Shown piece by piece: positions 27,791-44,363 of a DNA stretch of 64,000 nt. Under the pieces are notes generated by a model. It was given only the letters and a program-made list of their open reading frames with translations. It was not told the origin of the DNA and made no database searches. The stretch is from the NCBI GenBank assembly GCA_023974075.1, contig CM043798.1, positions 25,360,925 through 25,424,924 on the forward strand, written 5' to 3'. Both the position numbers and the translations under genes were made by a program. How positions within the stretch are numbered: the stretch's first letter is position 1; every line of letters starts with the position of its first letter. Source of the DNA: Chaenocephalus aceratus. Taxonomy: Eukaryota > Chordata > Actinopteri > Perciformes > Channichthyidae.

Positions 27791-28414
27791 AGGTTCTCCG
27801 CTGCGAGACGCTACCCAACCCCCCCCGGTCCCTTTGTAACTGGGAAACTGATAGAATTGGATCATAAGATCGTGGTGTTTTTGCAACTTCAGCATAGGGG
27901 ATTGGGATGTTTATTGAACTTCGGCTTTCAACTGATTTACCTTTGAAACACCGTTCACTGCTGCTGCTTGCCCCTGTCTGTGTCTGCGTTCTTCGCACCT
28001 GCCTGTAATCTGAGATGGTCCAGCCTCTCTGGCTGGCTGCAGCCCGGAAAATATTCAGCGTTGATTGACACTTCAGTAATAGCCTATCAGATAGCGAGTT
28101 GAATCGGCAATTTGATAAAAAAAAGGCCGATACCGATAATCTGTCAAATGCGGAATATCGGCCTCGATAATCGGTCGACCCCTAATTTGTATACACTCCA
28201 AATTTCTACGGGTTCTTCCACAGACATAAGGTATTTTTTGCATAATCCTTCTTAAAGACAAATAAACAATAACACAAACACATAACCTGCTTGTTGAGGG
28301 ACTACATACAGCAAGTTGTTTGAGATCTTTATCCCAATCTCTCTTTTTTTGCACACAACTTGAACCATTTGCACTGAATCATTGGTCAGCTGGGTTACTG
28401 TCGGTGTCGCTCAA

Positions 28415-33508
<5,094 letters not shown>

Positions 33509-34255
33509 TTTGTAATGTGTCGAGCACAAATGTAACAATGGCAAATCTTCTTTCTTTAGGAAAAGGCAAATACATTGTATTAATGCAAATTACTTACAGT
33601 ACACATGAGGTCAATTTAGTGTGCTCATATTAACATGGAGTTTATTGTGATCCAATTCAATAAAAGCAAAACAACAAAAAGGCCAAATGTAAGGTGGCCA
33701 TAGCCCTCATCATGCACATAGGGGTGTATAATATCACAAGCAATCAATACTCACAACTCTTAATCCCGGGACCGGACAATTGTTATTTGTTCCTACTCGG
33801 AACCGAGTTTTGCTTCCCAACCCTGCCACTGTGCTACACTTCCCGCCCCGCTCCGCCCCCGTCTAACTGTACAGAAAGCGACAAGATGCATTTCCTTATG
33901 AATCGACTTGCAGAACCGAAACTAACATTTCTAAACGAACAATGGCGGACACGGACAATTTGCGAATGAGTTCTGCCTTTTGTAAACTGAATTTATCAAT
34001 AATTTGTCAATAAATCGGGGCGAAAAACGTCACTTGTCCGCCGGACAAGTCAATTGAAGATCTACTTGTCCGATATTGTAAATAACACGTCCCGGACGGT
34101 GGGACTTTTTCGCACACTGCGTATGGGCTAGTCCAGAGGTGTAACAAGTACTCAGATCTGTAAAAGTAGCAATACTACACTGTACAAATAATACTATGTT
34201 ACAAGTAACAGTTCTGGATTCAAATGTGTACCCAAGTAAAGTACAAAAGTATTGG
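33509..34255. other. Region upstream of fam111 exon 1
   Basis: No coding exon recognised. 33760-34130 is GC-richer than its surroundings, and 34137-34255 starts like the repeat at the window's left edge (GTAACAAGTACTCAGAT) and continues beyond the nested element at 36716. The acceptor for the first coding exon is not obvious; candidate AGs lie at about 33550-33560 on minus. Confidence 0.35.
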
Positions 34256-36715
34256 CAGGGCTCGACATTAAGGACTGCCCGATGGCCCGGGGCCATCTAG
34301 TATTTACCTCGGGCAATGAAGCCTCACCTGCTGGTTGCCCGATCGGGCAATCTATTATGCCAGTATCATGCAGCTCGATCCAGTAATGAGTGACCCGACA
34401 GTAAAACTAAACATATCTATAACTAGTTTAGGTAGTTTGAGAGGTAATTAAAATAGCTACGTGTGATATTCTAACCTGAAGTGTGTGTTTTGTCCGCGTG
34501 TTGACTCGTCAGCAGCAGCTGATCTCTCTCTCTCTCCCGTCAGATTAGACTTCACTCGCGTTTATGTCCATATCGATCAGATCCAGCTAGTTCTAGCTAA
34601 TGATAGGACTACCTGCTTATTAAAAGACACCTAAACAATAAGTGTAGCTATGCAACCGGGTGAGGCCACAAAGTATAGCGCAGCATTATGCATCTGTTTA
34701 CATGCCCACCGGAACCCCGAGGCATTAGCAACAGATCAACGCACAATCAACCCATACAGGACATCTCTTTCTCCACATTAAGTGTTAGACATTATAATTG
34801 ACTATTCTTGTCTGTCACATACTCTTCTTGTCTGTCACATAAGTGGCGTAACTGAAGCGGTATTGCGCTAAAGGGAAATTATTTTGACCGGACATTTTGA
34901 CCGAAGAGATTTAGATTTGCCGGCTAACGGGAACTCTGGGGTCGCCATTTTGTGTGCTTCGCGGATGCGCTCGGCTCCTCTCGACTGCTGCTCGGTCAGC
35001 TTCCGGATGAGGAGGCATTTGTTCGACCAACTTACAGTAGATAACATTACAATCTTTTTTAGCAGGGGCCATAATAGTGTAAATAATGTTTGTTTTGGCA
35101 GTTATAACTGAATGTAATGTTTTCTACTTTTTTACATCTGGGAAGGCATTTTGCATTTGCCTTCATCAGATGGAAAGTGTCTTGACCAACAACTTGTCTT
35201 ATCGCTATGCAGGGCGTGCAAGCGAGCAAACACAAACAAGAACAAACAAACAAGTTAAATGAAGAATAAAATTGAACAATATAATATTGTGGTGGTTCAT
35301 CTTATAATTCAGTCTAGAGCAGGGGTCACCAACCTTTTTTAGGATGAGGGCTACTTTCAAAAAATAAAACAAGTCGGGGGCTACTTTTACTCCTCTATTC
35401 TTTTCTTTTTTTTGCAGTGTATATATTTAGCACATTTTAACATTATTATATGCTTACCTTTAACCTTTGTGTGCTGTTTGGGTCGTTTTCAGTGTTTACT
35501 AAAAGAACATGTATGCAATTTAATTATTTTAACCTGCTTTATTTGGGGGTGGGCCTCACATCCTCTAGGGGGGGCCTCACCTCCTCTGGGGGGGGGGGGG
35601 GTCCGGGGGCATGCAACCCCGGGAAGATTTTTTTTTTTTTAAATGTTGAAGTGAAATGCATCAATCTGGTGCACTTTGAGCACAAAATGAATTTATGGAT
35701 ACAGCTCTCAACACTCAGATGAAAGGGAGCTGTATACTTTTCAATAATCTAATTTTTTTTTAGAATATCACAACCAATAACAAATCATTTAAACTTGTTT
35801 ATTCATATCTTGTGTTACCTAGTTAGCGTTCTTTCTTTTTATTTATGGATATTTTACTAATCACTCCCCTTTTAAACAGTTTTTTGTACTGTCCTAGTGT
35901 ACACATTGGAATGATCTCTCTCTCTCTCTCTGAGTGCTCCTCCGTGGCGATGACGGCATGCGTTAAAAAATAATAATAATAAACATATTTGTAAAGTGGG
36001 GGGACACAAACGGGATTTCGAAAAGTGCTGGGGACATGTCCCCAGTGGAGTTTACGCCGTGTCTGTGCGTCAAGTGGAATAAATATATATGCAAGTTACA
36101 ACACACAGAGTAAAACTCTGGCCCTCATGTGTTGTATCTGGCATGATAGGCTGTTCAATAGTAGTAGATTCTGCCAGAAGGAAAATCAGCGGGGAGGTGC
36201 CACATTGCTTTTCTTCCCGACTGCAACGCTGGTCCCGGAAATCAAGCAAGAACGTGATTGGTCGATATTCATAGTGGGGGTGGGGGGAGGAGGGGTGTTA
36301 GATAGATATAGAGTTATAGTAAGTAGATAGAGTTCGCTATGATTTAGGTTTCGTTTATGCATGGGGTAGATTCTTTTAATTACATTTCCTTTTTTTTGGT
36401 GTGTATTTTATACATTTTGGATTTTCTTGGCGAGCTATTTTTAGAACGTGCCCGGCGAGCGCCTCACGTTGCCCCTGCGGGCGACTGAGTGCCCGCGGGC
36501 ACCGTGTTGGCTACCCCTGGTCTAGAGAATGAACCAGACAGCATCTAAGACCTGCAAAAATCTAAATGTTCTAGGGGGAGGCCCCCCAAACCCTGCGTGC
36601 GTCATTTCGTCCGCGCGCATTTTTCAGGGCAATCTCTATTGGGCTCAGGGCCATCTGTAAATTAGCTTAGATGGCCCACAGGGCCATCTCCCAAAATCCT
36701 TAATGTCATGGACTG
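34256..36715. mobile_element. hAT-like element J with a second element inside
   Basis: Starts CAGGGCTCGACATTAAGG, and in reverse the other end has CATGACATTAAGGATTTTGG followed by related GGCCATC blocks. ATTGG is shared by both flanks. The terminus motif is common in hAT families. The interior holds element K at 35320-36519. No transposase frame is recognised. Confidence 0.65.
35320..36519. mobile_element. hAT-like element K nested in J
   Basis: Starts CAGGGGTCACCAACC and, in reverse, CAGGGGTAGCCAACAC, with a perfect 8-bp duplication GTCTAGAG (35312-35319 and 36520-36527). 1200 bp. The interior has a G-run near 35589 and a small TC repeat, and no recognisable transposase. Confidence 0.92.
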
Positions 36716-37862
36716 ATTGGCATCAAAATATACTTCAAACCCAAAAAGTACTAATTTTCCAGTATGGCCCATATCAAGTTTTTTATTTAAATTATGTCTT
36801 ATACATCTATCCTAGTAGCTAGTAGTAACTACTAGAAGTAGAAGTACCTCAAATGTGTAAATACCGTAAGTAGAAAACGGTATGCGAGTAAATTGTACTT
36901 AAGTTGCATTCCTGTTGCACACTGCTAGGCTAGCCAACTGCGACACGTTTAGTAATGTTTGCTTACAAGACTCAATAAGGACCATACCTGCTTTTGCTTT
37001 CTCTTCTTTAGTTGTTACAGAGCGCTTAAAAGGTTTTTTATAATTGAACTTACCAAGACGTCAAACAAACGGCCACTGAGCAAGCACCGGTCGATGTTTT
37101 CCGGAGAGATTGTGATGTGTCTTCCTCTCCGGCGCTGTTCCTTTCCTTTTCTTCACCTCTGGAATTTGTTATTGCCGCTCAAAAATGGTTGCGGTGACGT
37201 CACTAAAGGGGCGTAACGGTGGGCGAGAGAAACAGGACTTTCTTAGGACCGTCTTTTCCCAAGTCCTGAATATTTGTCTTAAACATCTTTCCATCACCCA
37301 ATTACGTTTTTCACTGAGGTAAAGGAACAGTAATACAATCAAATTGACAATTTCACCGCAACAGGGTTCTCCCCTCTTCTTTAAGCGAGCAAAAGAGAAC
37401 TGACTTTTTTTCACAACTTTATTGAGACAACGTGTAAAACATCGTGTGAAATCAAATGCTTTTTTGGCATGTACACAAAATGTACGGCAGTAATGCTTTG
37501 CTTCAGTCCCAGGCTACTCCAACACTGCAACATAAATATAATTAAGACATCAAGTATTACATTAAATCAAAAAAGTGCAAGATGAAACAGAAATGGAAAT
37601 AAAATAGTGCAAGTGAGTGCAGAAATAACTAAAGTAGGCTACATGTCAAATAGTATGTGATTTTTTTTGTCTGTGGCCTACATTCAGATGTAGTCTTGTT
37701 TTTATAGGGTGAAGATATGATCAAGGATAAACACTTACACATATGTCATTTGGTTTGTATGTCCACAAGACCGAAATAAAGACTCCACAAAAGGTAAAAC
37801 GCAGGCTACATCTATGTCATTCTTGTTTTTCCCTTATTTGTGTTCTTCGGATGCCATGACAG
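36716..37862. other. Mixed non-coding region with a candidate fam111 5' UTR exon
   Basis: On minus, CCGTTTGTTTGACGTCTTG is followed by the donor GTAAGTTC at 37046-37053, so 37054 to about 37200 may be a non-coding first exon of fam111. The start site would then lie in a CpG-richer stretch near 37130-37230. 37411-37860 is AT-rich and unassigned. Expression data would be needed to prove the exon. Confidence 0.35.
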
Positions 37863-38580
37863 CAGTGGCGACTGGTCATTAGGGGCACAGCCCCACCTAG
37901 TGTCAGCAGAAAGTATTACAAATAATGATTACAAAAAAATGCAAAAAAAATTAAATAAAATATATTTTAAGATCATGTTTAATCATCTGATTCGTCTGTA
38001 CATTGCTGTTTTAGTCTGTGCTCTTCTAATTAGTGTCTAAAGTGTGTGCCTATTGAGCTGTTTAGAGCCATGTGACACAAAACCCGATCCTGCCCCTCCC
38101 TCTCCCTGTTTAAGTCAATGGTGACTGTAAAAACTACACTGCGCATGCTCAGAGTAATGTCCTATGAGCTGCTTCTCAGGTCGACTATTTTCATTTCCTC
38201 GCTCCTCGGTTCTCGGTCTCACCGGAAGTTGATTTGCCTGCGCCATCTTGAGTACCGTCACATGGCTCTTATTTCTGCCGGAGGACCGAGGATCGAGAAG
38301 CGATCATGGAGGAGCGATAACCGAGGAACCACCAGACCAGAGCCATATAATAGAAGAGTTATGACATCTCCGTTCACTCAATGGACCACTTTTTTTACAG
38401 CAATGGCGGATCGTGGAGCCTCTCAATCGTTCCCCGGAAGTTAGCGCCAAGGCTAGTAGAGCTGTAGAGTTGCAGCATAATAGGCCGTTCGTGACGGACT
38501 TTTAAAGGTAAGAAGAAGTTTAAAGATTTATATTGCGGATATTATCAGTACATCTGATTCAAATTAACATGTGTATTAAA

Positions 38581-39547
38581 AAACCTCTCTTCTGCAGAGA
38601 GGTTCATGGCTGGTGAGGCACTGGCACTGACTCTTCAGGTTTACAAATATATTAAATCAAAATATAATATTATTTTCAAAAGCTTTTTTTGTCTGATGCT
38701 TCAATTACTTTTAAACAGACAGTTCAACAGAAGGATACCCGAAGAAATGTAATTTTATCATTTAAATATTGAATTGTTCTCTCTTAGTAAGATCCCATTT
38801 TCAATCAAATTGCAGTCTTACCTTCACTTGAAGATTAAGTCCATTTGCCTATCCTTCTGGACAAAAATCTCTATTACTTTTTTGTAAAAGTCCTCCTTAT
38901 CTTCTTGTAGTTTCAAAAGTCTATCATAAATCTAATCTAATCAATAGATTTAGGATTAGAAAATTAGAAAAGTAGGGTAGACATGTGGATATTATCCGGC
39001 TGAACAAAACGTACATTTATCGAACAGCTACGTTTCCCACAGATCTTATTTTGAGCTATTTTCTAAAATCCTATGGAGAAATCTCTTTGCTTTTTTGTGG
39101 AGGGAAGCCATGCGCAGCTTACTTCCTGGTTTTAGGATGCCTCACTGCAGCTCTCTCTCCTCCTCTTCACACACCACACTTTTCGCGGCACACGTACTTA
39201 CAGCCAATTGAATTATGTGAGATGACGTATGGTGGGGATGGCAGCTCTTTGCCCCTATGGTCATTATTTTTTGACACACACATTAAATAGGAAAATACTC
39301 TGAGCATGCGCAGTGTAGTTTTTGCAGTAACCGTTCACTTAGACAGTCAGAGGGAGGGGCAGGATCAGGTTTTGTCCCACATGGCTCTAAACAGCTCAAT
39401 AGGCACACACTGTAGACACTAATTAGAAGAACACATACTAAAACAGCAATGTACAGACGAATCAGATGATTAAACATGATCTTAAAATATATTTTATATA
39501 TTTTTTAATTTATTTTTTGCATTTTGTTGTAATCATTATTTGTAATA
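38581..39547 (+). repeat. Internal fragment of C inserted in B1
   Basis: Matches C at about 46873-47833, lacking both C termini. It sits between two copies of a 32-bp B sequence (38549-38580 and 39546-39577, both TACATCTGATTCAAATTAAC and onward), which occurs once in B2 near 48927-48958. Confidence 0.85.
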
Positions 39548-41212
39548 CATCTGATTCAAATTAACATGTGTATTAAAGGATGTCAGTGGATTATCCCTAA
39601 ATTAGTAGATTTAGGGAACGTTTACAGATAACAGATCAAGCTAGCATACCGAAGCAAGTCAGCAACACACGTTGAACAGCCTTTTAATTGTAAATTCCGT
39701 TCTCTTAATGTCATTTCGTCCAACGTTGTTGAATTATAGAAGAGGGTTTTCTAAACGGGATTGTATGCGGGGGTGGATGGAGTTAAATATTAGATAAATA
39801 TAACTTTGGTGCGTGTAAGAGTGAGTGTTTTTAGCAGAGCCATATTGTGTCCTTGTGATTCTGTTGATTATTACCTGTCTGTATAATGTTGCAGCTCAGC
39901 TGATTTTGGATTGATGGCAAAGGGAGAGGGACTTAAGTGAGAGTGAAAACACAAGGTAAGTTTAATACTACTGTTTTATATAAGTAAGCATACTAAACAT
40001 GTATTCTATCACTGTATTATATAAGTAATCTTGTTAGTAACCTACTGTATGGCAGGTGGAGGGGCAGTGATGTTACAGGTGGAGGAGCAAAACTGCAAGA
40101 CTGCAAACTCACAAGACAGAGAAATCAAAGTTTGTTCTCCAGAGAAGAGGTTGATTTCACTTCAATTTTTTCATATTTTCTAAAGATGTGGAAATGGCAC
40201 GAAAAAAAACTTGAGAGCTGTAACCAAGACAACTGTAACAACATGAGTAGAGAGCCACCAAGGTTTTTCAAGTCCCTCTCTTACTTCATTTTGCCAACCC
40301 AAACGTCCAGGTACATGACGGGACACCTTGCTTGTTTTTGTTGTTTGCGCTCCTCTGGCTGGGTGCTGGCAGGTGGAGGGCAGTGATCCCTTCCCTTCTT
40401 CCTTCAATCTTTGAGACTAATGTAAGTAGAAGACATGGCACTGTAAATGTTCGAACATTTAAAATATTATACCACTTAAAAATAAGAAATATTACTTTTG
40501 TTACTAAGAGTTCATACTTATTATACGACCTGTGTCACCTTTCACACTATCGCTGTGATCATGAGCTATGGGCTTTGTAGATACAGGGGCCCTTCTCTTT
40601 TTGACCACAGGGTGATGCACGAAGATGGTGGGTATAGCCTCTGCTCTCAGCCTAGTCTTGCCCTTTTTTGTCTTGACAAACGAGTGACTTGAGGTTACTT
40701 CACACACAGAACAACTCAGTTTTGTCTGCCCACATACATATTCCATAGTGGTTGAATACACAGTATTAGGAAACACTTTATACTTACTGGACATGTTATA
40801 CTCATTACATACTGTATATAAAATATGACCAAGAATGTGAGACAACTTTATAGAAATTCATATCACATCTGTTACTGATGCCATTTGTCATACTTTGTTA
40901 AACTCACAAATAATAAAGTTCCATAACTTCAGTTGAGAACAGAGACCACACCTTATCTCCCCATCCAATAGGTGTGCTATATAGGTGTGTTTAACCCTTT
41001 CTCCTGTCTGTTACTCCCTCTTTCAGCACAAGAACCAGAGGGGGATTCAATGGAGCCTGAATACCTGCACTGAGACCTGCACCCTGAGTCTCAACTCTCT
41101 GTGTTTTTCAAGCCTTTCCCTGTTTTTTTTTTGTATTAAACAAAACATTAAGCTTTCCCAATGGTGTGGTTTTCGTTTTGTGAAAAAGTGCAAATGCAGT
41201 GTTTGTATATAA

Positions 41213-41342
41213 ATCACATGTTTTTTTGCTGTTGGTCGTGAAATTGCTCCTGCTTCCTCCGCTCTGTGTCAGTGGGGAAGCCGTACATTCGTACTCCTTT
41301 CTCTGAGCGATTGGAGCATCCCCAGGCAGCACAGCAAACCAT
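41213..41342 (-). pseudogene. THAP-domain exon of B1 (broken by a 20-bp deletion)
   Basis: Same start and first half as the THAP exon in B2 (ATG at 41340-41342, MVCCAAWGCSNRSEKGVRMY). A deletion of about 20 bp between 41252 and 41253 removes the KKWLAQVS part and shifts the frame. The splice donor present in B2 (GAG|GTAATT) is altered to GATTTATA. Confidence 0.85.
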
Positions 41343-41371
41343 GGTGGGGACTAGGAGGCAGCACAGCAAAC

Positions 41372-42442
41372 CAGGGCTGCAGTCGGATAGTTTAAAAATC
41401 AGCTCCTAAGTTCTAACCCTATCGTCTATTCCTTGACCTCTGAGTGAAACGTCACGGGGGTTAAGGGATAGTGGATAGGAGAATTAAAAAGGATTTAGGA
41501 GAAGAGATTGCGGTACTTTAGAGAATCCGAATGCACTTTCACTATCCGACGTGTTTATGATGCGCCAGCGCACGTCATTGTGTGCGTCTGCTGCTGTGGG
41601 GAAACCATGGAAACCACAGTTTTCTATACAGCGGACTACAAACATGGATGTTCAATAAGAACGAGGGCTACTGTGAACTCATCTAGAGACTCTGCACCGT
41701 GCTCTGATGCTGCTGCTTTGCTTTATGAACGTAGACAACAGAGAAACATATTCTTCAGGACCAAAGCTGGAATTGAAATAAAAAAGGAAAGTGAAACTTA
41801 TGCTCGTCACCCTCTCCCTCCGGTCCACATTAATACTAATGATCCCAATACGTATGATTGTATGAACTAAAGATCTTAAAATCAATACAGATGTATTTAT
41901 TATAAACGTTAGTCCTTAACATCTATCACTGTGTATATCACCATTCAAACATATTTTAAAAGTTGAACAAACTCCACACAGCTCAGTAAAGACTGAGAGA
42001 TGTTGACTTTATTTGATAATTTCAGTAAAAACGAACGTTCATATTTCTCTTTTGATTATAATACTGATGAACGTTCAAAACAAAGCACTTTGGCAACTTA
42101 CCACCTATGTTTTAAAATGCTTAATAAGCACCGTAACTTTCATGATATAATGATATAATTTCTCGGTCATAATCGGTTGTTTCCGACTGTTGAGTGACGG
42201 CAAATGCTGCGGCTGCAAGGCATTGTGGGGCAGCATGTTAGCTTCTCCTGTCGGTTAGGGAGGTCCAGTGGTTCCTAAGCTAAAGGAGGTGATAAAGGAA
42301 GTTTGAAACCTCCTTTCCTATCATTCTCATCATTCTAGAGAATTCGAACGGCACTTATCATGGCTGCCACTGAGGGACTTCCGGGTCATTTCACTCCTTT
42401 AGGAAGGTTCCTAAGCTAAATGGACTATTCGACTTCAGCCCA
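41372..42442. mobile_element. Element F within B1
   Basis: Ends CAGGGCTGCAGTCGGATAGT and, in reverse, CTGGGCTGAAGTCGAATAGT. It starts exactly where B1 stops matching B2 and lies next to a ~14-bp remnant of the B right end, so insertion was accompanied or followed by a deletion. A 120-codon frame at 41508-41870 has no domain I recognise. Confidence 0.65.
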
Positions 42443-43009
42443 GAGCCATGGCGCTGAACCAGACCATCCTCCGATGAAATCCTCAGATACTCACTCCGCC
42501 CCCTTACTGTGTATCGCTCACTGATTGGACGAGGCAGTGCATGCACTGATCTGATGCTTCTTGACATGAGAGCAATACCCCAGCGCAGCCACAGCGGAGT
42601 GAAGAAAATACATGAACCTCACGGGACGCACTCCTCAGTTTATACCGTGTTTTGTTTCAATTAATGTATCATTTAGTTACAAATATGTGATCTGAACTAA
42701 AGTGGTCAAAAATCATTATTGATGCTTGACCTGCTTAGCTTTTAATTCAGCTGCCAAACCGCAGTCATTAAGTCCTATTTAAAATGTTAATTTGCTCCAC
42801 ACAAACAAAGAAAGTGTGCAGTCCAATGAATGTTAATCTAACTGGGTTTTGATAGATAACATATCTGTTTTTGTTCTCTGAATAATTGTATTCCTATTGT
42901 GCACTCTAATCAATATTAATCAAACTATTGTTCGTTTAAATACATTTTAAGAATGGCGTTTATCTTTTTTGAGAATGACTTCTTATTTTATTTCATGTAT
43001 TTGGATCTA

Positions 43010-44264
43010 TATGGAAGCCCATTTCCGCCACTTGAAAAAAAAAAAATCCCCATGAAAAGTCATTATCAGATAAAAAAGTCGAAATAATGAGATAAAAAGT
43101 CATAATTATGAGATAAAAAAGTCGAAATAATGAGATAAAAAGTCATAATTATGAGATAAGAAAGTCATAATAATGAGATAAGAAAGTCGAAATAATGAGA
43201 TAAAAAGTCATAATTATGAGATAAGAAGTGCGCATGCGCTGCAGTGGCGCTGTCTTCAAAGGTCCCTTCATCACCTTGCTGCTCTCCACCATGCAAACGG
43301 CATCTAGTCCTAAATAAGGTAACTATTACAGGTGACTTTTGTAAATGTTAGATGTTACATATAGCCTATATTGCAGCTAAACTACAACAATGCAGTTTAT
43401 AGCTTTGACATTACCTGTTATATATATAATATATATGCCTATAGTTTTGTGGTAACGTTCACGGGTTAGAGTTAGAGCAACTCACAGCAGCAGTATGCCT
43501 ACACTATTGTCATTAGTGGCGTGAACGTTACCACAAAACTATAGGCAGTAGCAGGTAATGTCAAAGCTATGAACTGCATTGTTGTAGTTTAGCTGCAATA
43601 TAGGCTATATGTAACATCTAACATTTACAAAAGTCACCTGTAATAGTTACCTTATTTAGGACTAGATAGATGCTGTTTGCATGGTGGAGAGCAGCAAGGT
43701 GATGAAGGGACCTTTAAAGACAGCGCCACTGCAGCGCATGCGCACTTCTTATCTCATAATTATGACTTTTTATCTCATTATTTGGACTTTCTTATCTCAT
43801 AATTATGACTTTCTATCTCATTATTTCGACTTTCTTATCTCATAATTATGACTTTCTATCTCATTATTTGGACTTTCTTATCTCATAATTATGACTTTCT
43901 ATCTCATAATTATGACTTTCTATCTCATTATTTGGACTTTCTTATCTCATAATTATGACTTTCTATCTCATTATTTCGACTTTCTTATCTCATAATTATG
44001 ACTTTTTATCTCATTATTTCGACTTTCTTATCTCATTATTATGACTTTTTATCTCATAATTATGACTTTCTATCTCATTATTTCGACTTTCTTATCTCAT
44101 TATTATGACTTTTATCTCATAATTATGACTTTTTATCTCATTATTTCGACTTTCTTATCTCATAATTATGACTTTTTATCTCATTATTTCGACTTTTTTA
44201 TCTCATAATTATGACTTTTCATGGGGATTTTTTTTTTTTCAAGTGGCGGAAATGGGCTTCCATA
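43010..44264. mobile_element. Long palindromic element H, copy 2
   Basis: Same ends as copy 1 (TATGGAAGCCCATTTCCGCC and its inverse). Flanks GATCTA (43004-43009) and GGTCTA (44265-44270) fit a 6-bp duplication with one change. The central spacer (about 43466-43520) is the reverse complement of that of copy 1, so this copy sits in the opposite orientation. The right arm carries a much longer tandem array of ATCTCATAATTATGACTTT variants (about 43745-44215) than the left. Confidence 0.88.
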
Positions 44265-44363
44265 GGTCTACAACAGATGATACTAATGTTTATGTCAGTA
44301 AATGTGCACTAACAGAGGAGGGGGGTGTTTGTGGAAATAACGGGTACAGAGCTGGCTGCTGCC

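Larger units (their letters stand above)
25414..28184. mobile_element. hAT-like element, outer shell of a multi-level nest
   Basis: Ends TAGGGATCGACC and, in reverse, TAGGGGTCGACCGATTATCG; both are followed by related GGCCGATACCGAT sequence. Flanks ATTGTGAT and ATTTGTAT match at six of eight bases, fitting an aged 8-bp duplication. The interior is mostly the O element at 25785-27790. No transposase is recognised. Confidence 0.7.
38338..42456. mobile_element. B element, copy 1 (partly deleted, with C fragment and F inside)
   Basis: Starts CAGAGCCATATAATAG; the other end reads in reverse CAGCGCCATGG, like the B2 end CAGCGCCATATAG. Flanks CACCAGAC (38330-38337) and AACCAGAC (42457-42464) match at seven of eight. 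38338-38580 and 39548-41372 are colinear with B2 (48715-49737 and 51235-52660). About 1.2 kb of the B2 right part is missing here, next to element F. Preserves the empty site of D2 at 40352-40359. Confidence 0.8.

Noticed and set aside
27458..27946. 162-codon plus frame
   Set aside because: It spans the junction of O and the outer hAT-like element, with no recognisable domain.
39283..39477. 64-codon frame repeated at 47569-47763
   Set aside because: Both are the same stretch of the C element; no domain or codon preservation is evident.
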